Shown: positions 30,060-39,659, counted from the first letter of the stretch. The stretch: 64,000 bases of DNA from Yponomeuta sedellus (GCA_934045075.1 OW203738.1:2480001-2544000), one strand, 5' to 3'. Translations and numbers: made by a program. The notes: generated by a model from the letters alone, not told the origin.

Positions 30060-31004
30060 TTATATCACACCACGTTTTTTCAGTTCTGTTAAAACTGATA
30101 CAATTTCATCATCTAAGCCAGTATTACCGGCATCTTTCGAAGCTATTAATAATTTCAATGTTTCAACTAATTCGTTTGGATCATTCCAAAAAATGTAATC
30201 TACTTTGTTATCAACTTTTTTAAGCAATGATAAACCCTTTCCTTTGGAAACATTGGCGGAACATAATAAGGGTTTTACAATTTGTAAATACTTAAATCCT
30301 CTGTTGCTATTGATTGGTTGATTGGGATCATATTTACGTCGATGAGCGTTTGTGCTTATTAGTATAAATTTATAATTCCTTTTATCATCTTCAGTGATAA
30401 TGTTTAGATCAGGATTTTTTTTGTAAAGTAATTCACTGAGTCCATTAGTTTTGACATACGAATGACCTGCTATTTCAAATGCATCATTAGTTATGGAGAG
30501 CGGTGCTGATCCTATCATAGGTTTTCCATTTTCCAATCTAATTCCATAAGGTACATCTTTGAATACTTCTGATGATAAAGACCATGACGATAAAGACTTT
30601 GCATTTGGTGTTGAAGCACCATCCGAATTTGTTTCAAAAAATATGTCACTCATGTTATTTCTAAGACTTTGATTCAGTTCAGAGTCACTTATGTTATCAT
30701 CGCTGTTACTAGCATTCGATACCTCTTGGAGTGATTCCCTTGAAGAGCTAATTTCAGAAAATTTTCGTTTCTTCGTAGGTGTAGACTGTCGTGCTAAATG
30801 TTCAAGCGAATCAACATCTTCATTACTTAACTGTTCTTGATACGGGGTTCTCGTTAGCTGTTTAAGTGGATCTGTTACTGGTTTGAACATAGTTTCTAAT
30901 GCCAACTCAGAATCCATTTTAGTATTTTTCATGTTTTGAACCTTCTTTTTAACAGCCTCAGCAGACTTAATTATTTGTTGTTTAATTGATTTTTCATCAC
31001 ACAT
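30060..31004 (-). CDS. Polinton 314-aa conserved protein
   Basis: This protein is of unknown function. The N-terminal 150 residues look disordered: Lys-rich start, a possible nuclear signal TPTKKRKFSE (75-84), then Ser/Asp/Asn-rich. The C-terminal half is a conserved domain seen, from memory, in many insect Polinton proteins (I believe catalogued as a DUF, possibly DUF8207). Landmarks are PYGIRLENGKPMIG (152-165), SYVKTNGLSELLYKKNPDL (182-200), ILISTNAHRRKYDP (214-227), IFWNDPNELVETLKLLIAS (271-289) and DDEIVSVLTELKKRGVI at the end. It lies between the ATPase and the coiled-coil gene. A DNA-binding or terminal-protein role would fit the gap in the known Polinton set, but nothing here proves it. 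Confidence 0.72.
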   Translation of the reverse strand: MCDEKSIKQQIIKSAEAVKKKVQNMKNTKMDSELALETMFKPVTDPLKQLTRTPYQEQLSNEDVDSLEHLARQSTPTKKRKFSEISSSRESLQEVSNASNSDDNISDSELNQSLRNNMSDIFFETNSDGASTPNAKSLSSWSLSSEVFKDVPYGIRLENGKPMIGSAPLSITNDAFEIAGHSYVKTNGLSELLYKKNPDLNIITEDDKRNYKFILISTNAHRRKYDPNQPINSNRGFKYLQIVKPLLCSANVSKGKGLSLLKKVDNKVDYIFWNDPNELVETLKLLIASKDAGNTGLDDEIVSVLTELKKRGVI

Positions 31005-31085
31005 TTTTTCTTATTTTACAACTACTCGCATATAAAGAAGATAAGAAAGTGGCTTCTGATTTAAAAAAAACGGCATTTATGTATC

Positions 31086-31775
31086 TCACTCGTCGAAAGT
31101 AATAAAGGTGTCGAATTTCATTCTGTAGCATCCGTTATTTCTTTGACAGTCTTTATTAATCACTAAATAGCTAAATGTATCTTTCCAAACTTGTGAACAA
31201 AGTTCGCGAAATTGATGCCAAGGCATATCAGTGTTCACATGTTCATCATAAATATGACGTAAGTTAATATCATCCTGTTTGAATATGATGAGTAGATTTG
31301 CATTGTCGCGAACCAGTTGTTTTGGGACTTTGCTATAAGTTTGGTTCAAATAAAAACAGTCTATATTTTTATGTCTACCCATGGCAAAGTAATCACGAAT
31401 GTTATTTTGATTTTCACAGGCAACATCGTCGAAAATAATGACAGAATTTTGAGACGCTAAGCTTGGATTTAAGACTTCTTTGTTATCGCGATATTTATAA
31501 TAACGTATTCCTGGAACGAGATTCATTACCTTCTCTAAAAATATGTATTTTGGTTGATACAACGTTTTCGAATAAACGTACACGTTACGGAAATGTAAAC
31601 CATTAGGATGTAAAAGTAACCCAAGGACTAAGTTTGTTTTTCCGCAGTTAGACGGTCCGCAAACTATACAACGGATGGTGTTTGGTAAAAGCTTTCCGTG
31701 ACGATATGTATTTTTTTCAGATCCTACATCAATATTCTCAAGATTTAGTGATGTAGGTTGTTTAACAAATTTCAT
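31086..31775 (-). CDS. ATP: FtsK/HerA-type packaging ATPase
   Basis: A 229-aa ATPase of the A32/FtsK-HerA genome-packaging family. Walker A is GPSNCGKT (40-47), Walker B is VIIFDD (112-117), and the sensor segment FYLNQTYSKVPKQLVRDN (141-158) includes Q145 and R156. The length is typical for Polintons. It should pump element DNA into preformed capsids. It is the first gene of the minus cluster, and its ATG lies about 118 bp from the inner edge of the right terminal repeat. The next gene follows after 81 bp. Confidence 0.92.
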   Translation of the reverse strand: MKFVKQPTSLNLENIDVGSEKNTYRHGKLLPNTIRCIVCGPSNCGKTNLVLGLLLHPNGLHFRNVYVYSKTLYQPKYIFLEKVMNLVPGIRYYKYRDNKEVLNPSLASQNSVIIFDDVACENQNNIRDYFAMGRHKNIDCFYLNQTYSKVPKQLVRDNANLLIIFKQDDINLRHIYDEHVNTDMPWHQFRELCSQVWKDTFSYLVINKDCQRNNGCYRMKFDTFITFDE

Positions 31776-31810
31776 TTTTGGAGAAATATGTTACCAGTGA
31801 TGTCCTCATT

Positions 31811-31850
31811 ACTGAAATGCGATCATCACGATTAAACTTCAGTATTTATC
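31811..31850 (-). promoter_or_regulatory. Candidate core promoter of the minus cluster
   Basis: On the minus strand, GATAAATACT (31850-31841) is TATA-like and TTTCAGTAAT (about 31817-31809) matches the arthropod initiator TCAGT. They are about 35 bp apart. The ATPase ATG follows about 38 nt later. The site lies between the right terminal repeat and the first minus gene. The consensus match is moderate. Confidence 0.4.
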
Positions 31851-31893
31851 TGTGTTACTAACATCATTTCATTTCCTGCCGCAAGTAAAATTC

Positions 31894-32030
31894 AGAATCA
31901 ATCAATATTATTGGGTATTCTGGAACAGATGTAATGAGTTTGAGTGAACGACAAGCCGCGCCAACCGGCGCGGTGCGTCGTGAGCTCAAACGAATGGAAG
32001 CTGGTCCAGAATGCCCAATAACATCCTACT
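31894..32030 (-). repeat. Polinton right terminal inverted repeat
   Basis: Reverse complement of the left repeat: 82 outermost bases identical, then scattered differences to about 137 bp. It has the same internal palindrome (TATTGGG...CCCAATA). The element ends in CT at 32029-32030. Confidence 0.92.
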
Positions 32031-32036
32031 ATAAGC
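32031..32036. repeat. Polinton target-site duplication, right
   Basis: ATAAGC, identical to 15625-15630. Confidence 0.93.
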
Positions 32037-32159
32037 CTTTATTAATTTTTCAAAATAATAGTTATTTACATGCAACAATTAGAAATTGACATATTGATCA
32101 TTGTATTACTCGAGTTAATAATTAAATAAATTTTATAAATTGTATTTTTTGCATTTTTA

Positions 32160-32260
32160 TTAGGGTGTCCCTCTCCGGGACATGCTTGGCCTCCCACAAG
32201 CCTTGTGGTTTGTGGTCTAATCACCCTCGCTGACCAGGCTTCGCTGGGTGATACTCATAC
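32160..32260 (+). repeat. Dispersed repeat R4
   Basis: Shares TGCTTGGCCTCCCACAAGCC and GCTGACCAGGCT with 6230-6330. Class not recognised. Confidence 0.5.
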
Positions 32261-32334
32261 ATAGTTATATATTAAACGGGTCTAATTGCGATTACTTCTT
32301 AACTAAAAAATCAATGTCCCAGGTAGCATCCGAT

Positions 32335-32405
32335 TAGTCACTTTACCCATCTATAGTAAGTGAAAATGCAACTGGACGCTGTACAAATCATCTCATTACG
32401 TATAT
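32335..32405 (+). repeat. Dispersed repeat R1, partial
   Basis: Short, decayed copy with CACTTTACCCATCTA, GGACGCTGTACAAATCATC and TCATTACGTA. Confidence 0.45.
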
Positions 32406-32449
32406 CACCAAAGTTTATAAAACCCTTCAATTACAAATCATGCTGTGTG

Positions 32450-32695
32450 GTGTCGGCCTAGAGAATAGCACCAACCCAATTCTTCCCGCGGTTGTCGTAA
32501 AAAGCGACTAAGGGACACAAATCGGGGGGTGGGCAGCAGCGCCCCCTGCAGTGCAATTCAACCGAACTGCGATCCCCAACCCGCATGCCCAGCGTGGGGA
32601 TTATGGGCATTACCCCCTGCCATAGCACAACGTGGCGCTCTTTAGGGGAGGGCTATGCCCAGCAGTGGACTAGTATAGCCTGACGACGACGACGA
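32450..32695 (+). repeat. RTE-like LINE 3' region
   Basis: GTTGTCGTAAAAAGCGACTA, GGGGGGTGGGCAGCAGCGCC and CTGCGATCCCCAACCCGCAT lead into the family tail GGGGAGGGCTATGCCCAGC and a GAC repeat. The same order occurs at 53475-53650; a front part is at 45500-45615. Confidence 0.7.
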
Positions 32696-32699
32696 CAAA

Positions 32700-33290
32700 T
32701 CATAAAATTTAACAAATTTTAATTTTTCTAAAAGCGTATTACTTACAACTGAAGCTAATATAATGTTTTCACTTCATACGTGGCACTAGATAGTACAGGC
32801 TCATCCCTTAAGGGCTATTTTTACGTTACTATCATCGCTTTTTCTCTGTGCTATCATTATCATACTACAACAGCCATACTTCTGTGGCTACATACTACTT
32901 CTGTGGTTGACAGTCGCGCTGCGATATGAAATAACCAATTATTGTGCATCGAGAATTTATTCCAGCCATCAGCGGGCAGCCATTATTGCTGTCACGGGCC
33001 GGTGGTTGCATTTTTATTAATTTAAATGTGATGTTTAAAATTGGAACACAGCAACGACTGGCAGTTAGCCGTCTTCGGTTTGTCAAACGGATAGACAGAT
33101 TTAGTTTTGTCTTATTTTCTAATTAAGCTTTGTCGTGGGCAAGTCATCTAGTTTAGCTAGCGATGAAGCTTTTTATTTTCTCAAGGTAAAGTAATATTTG
33201 CGCGCGCAATTAGTGCGCAAGAGAATTAACATAATAATAAATTCCTTTCATGGTTTATTATTTTCATTATTAAAATATAACTATATTCTT
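32700..33290. other. No gene seen
   Basis: Short opposing ORFs at 32895-33126 have no recognisable content. No repeat shared within the window. Confidence 0.4.
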
Positions 33291-33294
33291 TTTA

Positions 33295-33395
33295 ATGCAC
33301 TAACCCGTGCTAAGGCACGGATAGCCATAGGTGGCGGGTTAGAATCCCGGCATGGGTGGAATTTTTAGCCTCTAAATAGGTTTTTTAAAATATAA
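33295..33395 (+). repeat. SINE-A fragment
   Basis: GCACTAACCCGTGCTAAGG joined to GGATAGCCATAGGTGGCGGG and the tail TTTTAGCCTCTAAATAGG. Most of the 5' body and the A box are gone. Confidence 0.7.
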
Positions 33396-33439
33396 AAGAC
33401 TCCTAAATGAGCATACTGTGGGGATATACAAAGGGTTGA

Positions 33440-33650
33440 TATCATTAATCGTTAAGCCACGTCAGAGGCCTCATTGGCGGCTTGATAACTTCTGACAGTA
33501 AGGCCCGCCACTGTCTTACAATCCTCCACCAACCCGGACTTGGCCCCCGTGGTGGAGCATGGCCTAACCTCCTGCGATGCAGGAAGATACCGGTGCCCCA
33601 GCTGTGGGGACATACAAGGGTTGATATCGAAACTCACGCCTGTATCCATA
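33440..33650 (+). repeat. 5S-derived SINE, 3' part
   Basis: Body from GTTAAGCCACGTCAGAGGCC through CACCAACCCGGACTTGGCCC to GTGGGGACATACAAGGGTTG and ATATCG. The 5S-like head is missing. A short extra 3' tip of the family lies just before it (33418-33441). Confidence 0.8.
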
Positions 33651-33864
33651 TAGGTAGGTAGGACAAGCCTCTTTTGTTTTATCAACATTCATCGGACGCA
33701 CGGGATTGATAATTATGTTTCAATATTTATGTTTTTGAAACTTTCGTGAATCAAACACAGGACGATTATTATATATCTAGGGTGGGTTCACATGTATTCT
33801 TATTTTATTGGCCCTCGTGTTACAAAACATTGTGACAAGTCACAATCAAAATATGGTCTATTAA

Positions 33865-34055
33865 CTTTTAGAATATACCTCGGCTACTATCGGATAGAAT
33901 GGTGTCATAGAAATTTATTTTGTATGGTTATTTATAACTTTTCAAAATAGAGAAGAAAAGTTTTATACAGAGCAGGAAGTAGTATTACACTCGTGTGCTT
34001 TCGGCGAAACGAAGCCTACTTTAGAGCCCGAGGTATATTCTAAAACCTAACAGAC
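33865..34055. repeat. Foldback MITE M1
   Basis: Ends TTTTAGAATATACCTCGG and CCGAGGTATATTCTAAAA are inverted repeats. Related elements are at 44817-44998 and 50705-50995, where the ends extend to GTTAGCTTTTAGAATATAC-like sequence. No ORF. Confidence 0.75.
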
Positions 34056-34084
34056 TGTATGAACGGGCTACGGTGTATTGGATG

Positions 34085-34215
34085 ATCATTTGATCTGGAA
34101 TTAAAGTCAGTACAATGCATGAGTTATATGTCTTATAATACTTATGTAATCTCTGTTAGTTAAGGACTTTGAGAAAACTAAGTTTCGTGTTTTTCTCCAT
34201 TTTTTCTCCAAAACT
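34085..34215 (+). repeat. Dispersed repeat R3
   Basis: GATCTGGAATTAAAG, TTAAGGACTTTGAGAAAAC and CTCCATTTTTTCTCCAAAAC match the family at 1733-1912. Confidence 0.55.
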
Positions 34216-34284
34216 TCTAATTCCATTTCAATAATCAAACACAGTTATGGAATGATATGGATTGACCAAATAATTTACTCTAGC

Positions 34285-34430
34285 TCGGAAGTAGTGGGAT
34301 GACGATCTGCGAAAAACTGCCGGCAGATGCTGGATGCGGCAAGCTGAAGACAGGGCGCTATGGCGCTCATTAGGGGAGGGCTATGCCCAGCAGTGGATAA
34401 CATAATATAGCCTGAAGAAGAAGAAAATTA
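34285..34430 (+). repeat. RTE-like LINE 3' end
   Basis: From GTGGGATGACGATCTGCG (the WDDDLR codons) through CAGATGCTGGATGCGGCAAG to the GAAGAAGAA tail. Frame is not maintained throughout. Confidence 0.7.
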
Positions 34431-34544
34431 ACTTGTAACGTTCATTATTCCACAGTTTCTGTGCTATTTTGAATAAAACCTTTTTGATTGATTGATGGAT
34501 CTTTAAATCGCTAGTGACTTTAGTAATTGCTGTTAATAATAAGG

Positions 34545-34630
34545 CCGCCATTTGCACTATATTCTAATATAATTTCTGTTACTGTAATATCTGTGTACAA
34601 TAATTTGTTCTATCTATCTTTCTCTAGAAA
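34545..34630 (+). repeat. LINE 3' end (CR1-like)
   Basis: AATAAGGCCGCCATTTGC, TTTCTGTTACTGTAATATC and TGTGTACAATAA with a CTATC tail. Confidence 0.55.
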
Positions 34631-34854
34631 CATAGCAGACCTTTGAATTTAATACATGATATAATTTACGTTCCACACCGCACAAGTTCATAACAAAATT
34701 CTGTCTGTCGCTTCAACTTCTGAAGGCGTAACTCTACACGCAACATATTGCTTAACTTCTTGATTCTTTGCTGCCAGCTGTCTAGCGGGTCTCGGGCCAA
34801 GTTTACACATGTTAAATAATTTAGTAAGAGACTAAATTCAAACTTAATTTGACG

Positions 34855-34987
34855 TGCCGGCTGTCATGTAATGGCAGTTTTCAAGCCATGTCAGAGGCCT
34901 TAAGGGCGCTTGATCACCTCTGACAGTAAGGCGCACCACTGTCTTATAATCCTCCACCAACCCGGACTTGGCCCCCCGTGGTGGAAT
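34855..34987 (+). repeat. 5S-derived SINE, middle fragment
   Basis: GCCGGCTGTCATGTAATGGC to CCCCCCGTGGTGGA. Head and 3' tip are missing. Confidence 0.75.
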
Positions 34988-35021
34988 TTTACTTTAAGAA
35001 AAACGTATTATAAACAAATTA

Positions 35022-35256
35022 CAGTGCCACCATCTTATCTATTGAGGTGGTTAAAATTGTAACTACGGCCTTGTCGTCCGCCATATTGAAAAGAAACACT
35101 CCGCTCTCTGTTGAATTATAGATATATTTTATTTATATTTAAAGATGGGCCTTTGACTTTAAATTTTCCATTTACTAGTATGTAAATTTCTTAAATGGCA
35201 CCCTCAAATTCTCCACTAGCGCCGGTATCAACTGAACAGATAAGATGGTGGCACTG
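35022..35256. mobile_element. Mariner-type MITE M2
   Basis: Perfect inverted ends CAGTGCCACCATCTTATCT and its complement, flanked on each side by TA (35020-35021, 35257-35258). 235 bp with no ORF. The TA duplication fits the Tc1/mariner group. Confidence 0.75.
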
Positions 35257-35631
35257 TATGATTGATATTCCTAGGAAGCGCTAGTACTCCCCAGCACCTT
35301 AATAGAAGTGCGCAACGGTTTTCAGGGATACGTGCCTGAAGGGTGCCAAACGGACCCTATTACGCTGCCTCAGCTGTCTGTCTGTCCATCCGTGAGAATC
35401 TTTTAAGCATTCATGCCCAACAGATTCAAAGAGCTCTCTATGCGCAAAAGATCCGAAGATACTTCTGGAGGTAAATAGGTAAGATGAAATTTTCACTAAG
35501 CATATTTTATTACGGAGTATTACTGAACGGATACTATTTTTGACCAAATGTGTGCTGGAAGGGAATGCTTCTTGCATTAAGCACGCACTTGTACATTTAC
35601 TAATGTATTTAGAACAACAAAGTATTAAAAA

Positions 35632-35885
35632 CCTATTTAGAGGCTAAAAATTCCACCCATGCCGGGATTCGAACCCGCGACCTCTGGCTATCCGTGCCAG
35701 CGCTCTTTCCAACTGAGCTAATGGGTGACTCGCCGGCATCAGTGAAATTTCGAACCTCTTTGAAATATTCTCTGTATTACGTACAGGCAGCGACATCTGG
35801 CTGATGTAATCTGCATCACTTGCAGTCCCGAGTACCTACTTTGCAGGTAGGTTTTTATATCGGAATGATATCACTGTACCCACAT
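35632..35885 (-). repeat. SINE-A, near full length
   Basis: The best full copy. From the low end: tail AACCTATTTAGAGGCTAAAA, B box CCGGGATTCGAACCCGCG, A box GAGCTAATGGG, then the 5' body (TTCTCTGTATTACGTACAGG, CAGCGACATCTGGCTG, CCTACTTTGCAGGTAGG) to TGATATCACTGTACCCA. In sense, about 150 bp of body precede the tRNA-like core. Confidence 0.9.
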
Positions 35886-35889
35886 TATT

Positions 35890-36150
35890 ATCCCAGCTGT
35901 GTGTTATTACAATCTCACTACTGTCTTACTTCCATTTTTAATTTATATTTATAATACCTGTTGTGATAGTTATTAGTATATATATTTTTATATATATTTT
36001 ATGTATTTTTAAATATAATTATTATCTATTATAAGAATATAGTGTATATTTACTTACTTATATATTATATGTACCTACTTATTGAGTACTTGTCAGCTTA
36101 TCTAGTTTTAACTAAGAATTTCTTCCGTTTTGTTTCGAATGCCTACCATT
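35890..36150. other. AT-rich spacer
   Basis: TATA-rich low-complexity sequence (35960-36070) with no gene. Confidence 0.4.
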
Positions 36151-36154
36151 TAAT

Positions 36155-36255
36155 CTCTTGCACCATCTGTGGTTGACTGGTAGAAAATGCTTATAGCATT
36201 AAGTCCGCCACATTGCCATTGTATTTTTTTACTTATGTGCAATAAACGTTTTAAT
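36155..36255 (+). repeat. LINE 3' end, second type
   Basis: TGGTTGACTGGTAGAAAATG, GCATTAAGTCCGCC and TGTGCAATAAACG form a polyadenylated end also seen at 44285-44375 and, shortened, at 59264-59346. Confidence 0.55.
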
Positions 36256-36261
36256 AATAAT

Positions 36262-36357
36262 TATACTCTTTTTAATGCACCCGTGCTAAGGACAATTAAA
36301 TAGGTGTATTTAAAAATTGTCCTTCGCACGGGTTAGTGCATTATTAAAAAGAGTATA
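36262..36357. repeat. Foldback formed from a SINE-A end
   Basis: TATACTCTTTTTAATGCAC-CCGTGCTAAGGACAATT (36262-36297) faces its own reverse complement (36315-36357). The unit is the 3' extremity of SINE-A, duplicated head to head. Confidence 0.75.
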
Positions 36358-36602
36358 AGAAAGTATTAAATAATAATTACAATAAACGTCCCAATGCAGA
36401 GCATAGGCCTTCTCTCAGTGGAAGAGAAAGATTATGCTATTTTCCCCTTCCTATTTCCCCACCACCCCACCTTAGTTCATACGTTCATACAAACGTATGA
36501 ACCCGGAAAGACCAGACCCTAGAGTCCAATACTTACATAGCTTTTATAAATCAATGGTTGATAGTTGCCTCAATTTGGTAGTCTACAAAGCAACAGCAGT
36601 AC

Positions 36603-36875
36603 TTTTTTGAACTAAAACTTTCGTAAGCACAACACATTGTAGACTTTTAGTCCGGATTTACTTACGGGTGTTGTTATATCGGAAAAGTCCGACCAGGTTT
36701 CGCTCCGATTCGCAGAGCTTAATCATGGTGAGCAGAGACGGAGCTCGCGTCATCGGTTGCTCGTCTCACACTACGGGCAAACCCATGATTAAACTCTGCG
36801 AATCGGAGCCAAACCTGGTCGGACTTTTCCGATATAACAACACCCGTAAGTAAATCCGGACTAAAAGTCTACAAT
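36603..36875 (-). repeat. Palindromic element H, long form
   Basis: Arms of about 92 bp (36636-36727 and 36784-36875) flank a 56-bp loop. One side only has an extra segment (36603-36635) that reads, on the minus strand, GTGTTGTGCTTACGAAAG then an A-rich end TTCAAAAAA. AGCAGTAC occurs on both sides (36595-36602, 36876-36883). The arms pass through GGAAAAGTCCGACCAGG. A 61-codon ORF across the palindrome is a by-product of it. Confidence 0.8.
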
Positions 36876-37254
36876 AGCAGTACAATGCCATTTCAGGGGT
36901 ATAACCCGAGCTTATGAAAAAGGCATCTCTCGCGAAGAAGACCGAATGGCGAGAGGCGCCGAGTTGAGTAGCACGGGTTGCAATGCGATTGGTTACTGGA
37001 CTACCGGTAGTGTGAATGAAACGACCATTACCGGACTGCTATGACTCTATTGAAGAACTATGCATTTTAGAGACTCGCCCCCCAGGTCTGAGCACCGTAG
37101 GCTAGGATAGGTAGGATACACATGTGGATACAACTATTATTATTATATTTTATTGTACATGTATTGATCCAGTGCAGTGAAGCGAAGGTGATCTGTGAGG
37201 ATCGTACCACCTGATAGTCCCTGGTCTCTGCCTGATCCTCTGGAATCTAGGCGT

Positions 37255-37370
37255 GAGGTTATGTTATGTCACGTTATGTTACGTTACGTTATGCTACGCT
37301 ACGCTAGGCTACGTTTCCTTACGTTACGTTACGTCACGTTACGTTACGTAATGTCACGTTATGTTTTTAT
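37255..37370. repeat. Pentanucleotide repeat
   Basis: Imperfect runs of TTACG, TTATG and CTACG variants (for example TTACGTTACGTTACGTCACG). The ORF running through it is a repeat artefact. Confidence 0.85.
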
Positions 37371-38040
37371 GATCCAGTGCATAGGACCGTCTGACCTATT
37401 TGCAAAAAAAATGACTTGTCTACGCGGTCTCTTTTGTTCCTCCAAAGTTAGCTTTGATGTCATTTTCACAACATTCAACTCTCGACAGGTGCATTAAAAT
37501 TTTTCAGTTCCAAAATAACTGTGAAAGCTGTTCCACATTCAATCGGACGATACTGCAATTAATTGAAATACATACGTCATTCCACAAACTGTCAGTACGG
37601 CGTGTTGGTAATTTGAATTTGAGCGTTGTGTTGTGTTCTGACGTTTGCGGCAGTTTGTAATATTAATAGGTTCTGGATTTATCACAAATATCAGGCTGAA
37701 ACGGCCTAATATTTGTCAGTAGATGACATATAACAAAAATACTTAATACCGGCTATAATCATGGAAAGGTGTACTATTTTATTTGTCTAGCCTATTTACG
37801 CCCCACTGCAGGGAACGTGCCTCTTCACAGAAAGAGAAAGATCTAATCGCAATTATTCATTATGGTTTACCTAATTAACAATACCGATTAGACCCCATCA
37901 ATATATAACTATAATTATGTATGAGTATGTAAATCATTAAGAAATACAAGAGAAAGATAAAGTATGAGTTTAATCAAAGAAAACTATAGAAAGCTGTTGA
38001 CAGCCAAAGGGGCTACAAATCTGTTATCAAAGACCATCAT
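37371..38040. other. No gene seen
   Basis: Unique-looking sequence with short ORFs only; no recognisable domain, RNA or repeat. Confidence 0.4.
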
Positions 38041-38049
38041 CTTCATCAC

Positions 38050-38195
38050 CAAACCATAATGTTCCCACCGAGGGGCACGGGTATCTTCCCTGAAGAAGGC
38101 ATAGGCCTTACTCCACTACGGGGGCCAAGTCCGGATTGGTGGAGGCTTGCAAGACTAGTGGCTGGTCTTGCTGTTCGTGTGTCTGGCCGCAGCAC
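38050..38195 (-). repeat. 5S-derived SINE, 3' fragment
   Basis: Reverse complement of the 3' part: TTCCCACCGAGGGGCACGGG, GGCCAAGTCCGGATTGGTGG and GCAAGACTAGTGGCTGG. It matches the divergent subtype at 8507-8800. Confidence 0.7.
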
Positions 38196-38289
38196 TTGTC
38201 ATGTTTTCACGGCCTATGTAAAAAAAATTAATTTATAATGCTTTAGCATTTAAAGTTATTAATGGCATCCATGGAATCTTATGCGTATA

Positions 38290-38545
38290 GGTGGTATCTA
38301 ATGTATTAGATTTAAGAGGACTTGAGAAAAGATGGTCAAAGTGGAGTTTTTTTTCCCGCTGCCTTTTTCTCCACTACATTACGGCCCGAAGGCGGCGGCT
38401 TTCACTTTCATGTTACATTGTACTTTGACATTCAGCAAACAGAATGTAAATTCTTTACGTTGAAATAAATTGAATTGAATTGAATACTGTCAGCAATTTT
38501 TAAGCCGCCCTAAGACCTCTAACTTGGCATAACGACTGCCATTTA
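38290..38545 (+). repeat. R2 repeat joined to a 5S-SINE fragment
   Basis: R2 runs from AATGTATTAGATTTAAGAGG to GAAATAAATTGAATTGAAT (38480). A short reversed 5S-SINE piece (CTGTCAGCAATTTTTAAGCC, TTGGCATAACGACTGCC) follows. Confidence 0.6.
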
Positions 38546-39184
38546 TCAAAGGGTTTCGTCTTATTTCTCTTGAGGTACGGAGTAAAAAATAACGAGTAAC
38601 CCCATGCCTAAGTATGATCTATTAAGCTAAAGTTTTTATTGTTCATGGATTTATTTTAATTTTATATAGCAAATAATATTCCCGTAAACGGCCAGTCGAT
38701 TGAGATCTAGTTTATCAAAGTCTGGCCACTGGTTAATGAGTTACAAGCGACATACATTTAAACATACTTACATCCACACATACGAACCAAACCCTCCTTT
38801 TAGGCTCCCTGCAGTCGGGTAAAAACGATTGAATTTCACTAACGTCCAGTGGAAGCAAGTCTCGTTCGAAGTAAAACCGAAATGGAATCACTAATTGGCA
38901 TCGGAGTTGACTCGACGTGGATACGAGAATATGAGGTCCAGAAATACAACAGAGGACATTGGTTCACTAGTTGACCTAAAAAAATCATGTCTAGTTGGTC
39001 TATTTCGATGAAATTATCACGCTGTGGTACCTGGGATATAGATAGATGCTCTGCAATTCTTTGTAACTTATCACCTTAAGTAGAATAGTTACACTCGATA
39101 ATTAATAGAGTTTTCTGCAAGCGCACGGATTAGCTTGGCACTTATTGAGCTGTATTGGACTTATTGAGCTATCTAAAAAACAGT

Positions 39185-39265
39185 GTCTGAGGCACTACCA
39201 CGTCCGAGCGGTCCTTTCACCCATCTAGTGTGAGTGAGGATGTTGCTGGACGCTTTAAAAATCAT
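39185..39265 (+). repeat. Dispersed repeat R1, partial
   Basis: CACTACCACGTCCGAGCGG, TTTCACCCATCTAGTGTGAG and GGACGCTTTAAAAATCATC. Confidence 0.55.
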
Positions 39266-39434
39266 CTCATTACGTATAATGTAAATTACGTCTAGAATTT
39301 TGACGGCCAAAATCACTTTAATGTTTAAATTTTATATCATAAAATAATTTGTAAATAAAAAAAAAACTATTTCGCGTCTTCGCATCTAGCTTAAGTAATA
39401 ACATGTAAAACTAGTAATATTATATTTTTTATGT

Positions 39435-39655
39435 CACACCTGGCAGTAAAGTGGCTTTTACCGCACGCTGCGCGTACGGAAAAAGCCGCTTTCTGGCCAA
39501 GTGTAGACATAAAAAGATGTACACAACACGGGAGGTAATAAAGAAAGCTCTCGATCGCATATTTACGTCCCTCGCTTGCAGCTCGGGCCGCAAACTTCTG
39601 CGATCTCGGCCTTTCTTTGTATTACCACCCTAGTTGTGTAATGTACTATTACGGT
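39435..39655 (+). repeat. Single-arm copy of the 13.6-kb foldback
   Basis: Matches 13631-13960 at high identity (AAGCCGCTTTCTGGCCAAG, ACAACACGGGAGGTAATAAA, CGTCCCTCGCTTGCAGC) but has one arm only and ends in TTGTGTAATGTACTAT. Confidence 0.75.
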
Positions 39656-39659
39656 TTAA

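Larger units (their letters stand above)
15631..32030. mobile_element. Complete Polinton/Maverick element
   Basis: A 16,400-bp DNA element with AG...CT termini, terminal inverted repeats of about 137 bp and 6-bp target duplications. It encodes the family's diagnostic set: protein-primed DNA polymerase B, chromodomain integrase, adenain-like protease and FtsK/HerA-type ATPase. It also has hexon-like and penton-like capsid proteins, a PLA2-like virion protein and several conserved unknowns. Plus-strand genes occupy 18.25-24.9 kb and minus-strand genes 25.0-31.8 kb, converging at about 24.95 kb. No recognised ORF is interrupted by a stop or frameshift. It lies in an intron of the Shaw channel gene, whose transcription runs the same way as the minus-strand gene cluster. 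Such elements are thought to move by self-synthesis and may form virions. That is known of the family and is not shown here. Confidence 0.95.

Noticed and set aside
36668..36853. A 61-codon ORF in the palindromic element
   Set aside because: It crosses both arms of a near-perfect inverted repeat, so it is a by-product of the palindrome.
37195..37497. A 100-codon ORF rich in RYVMLRY repeats
   Set aside because: It is the translation of a pentanucleotide repeat.
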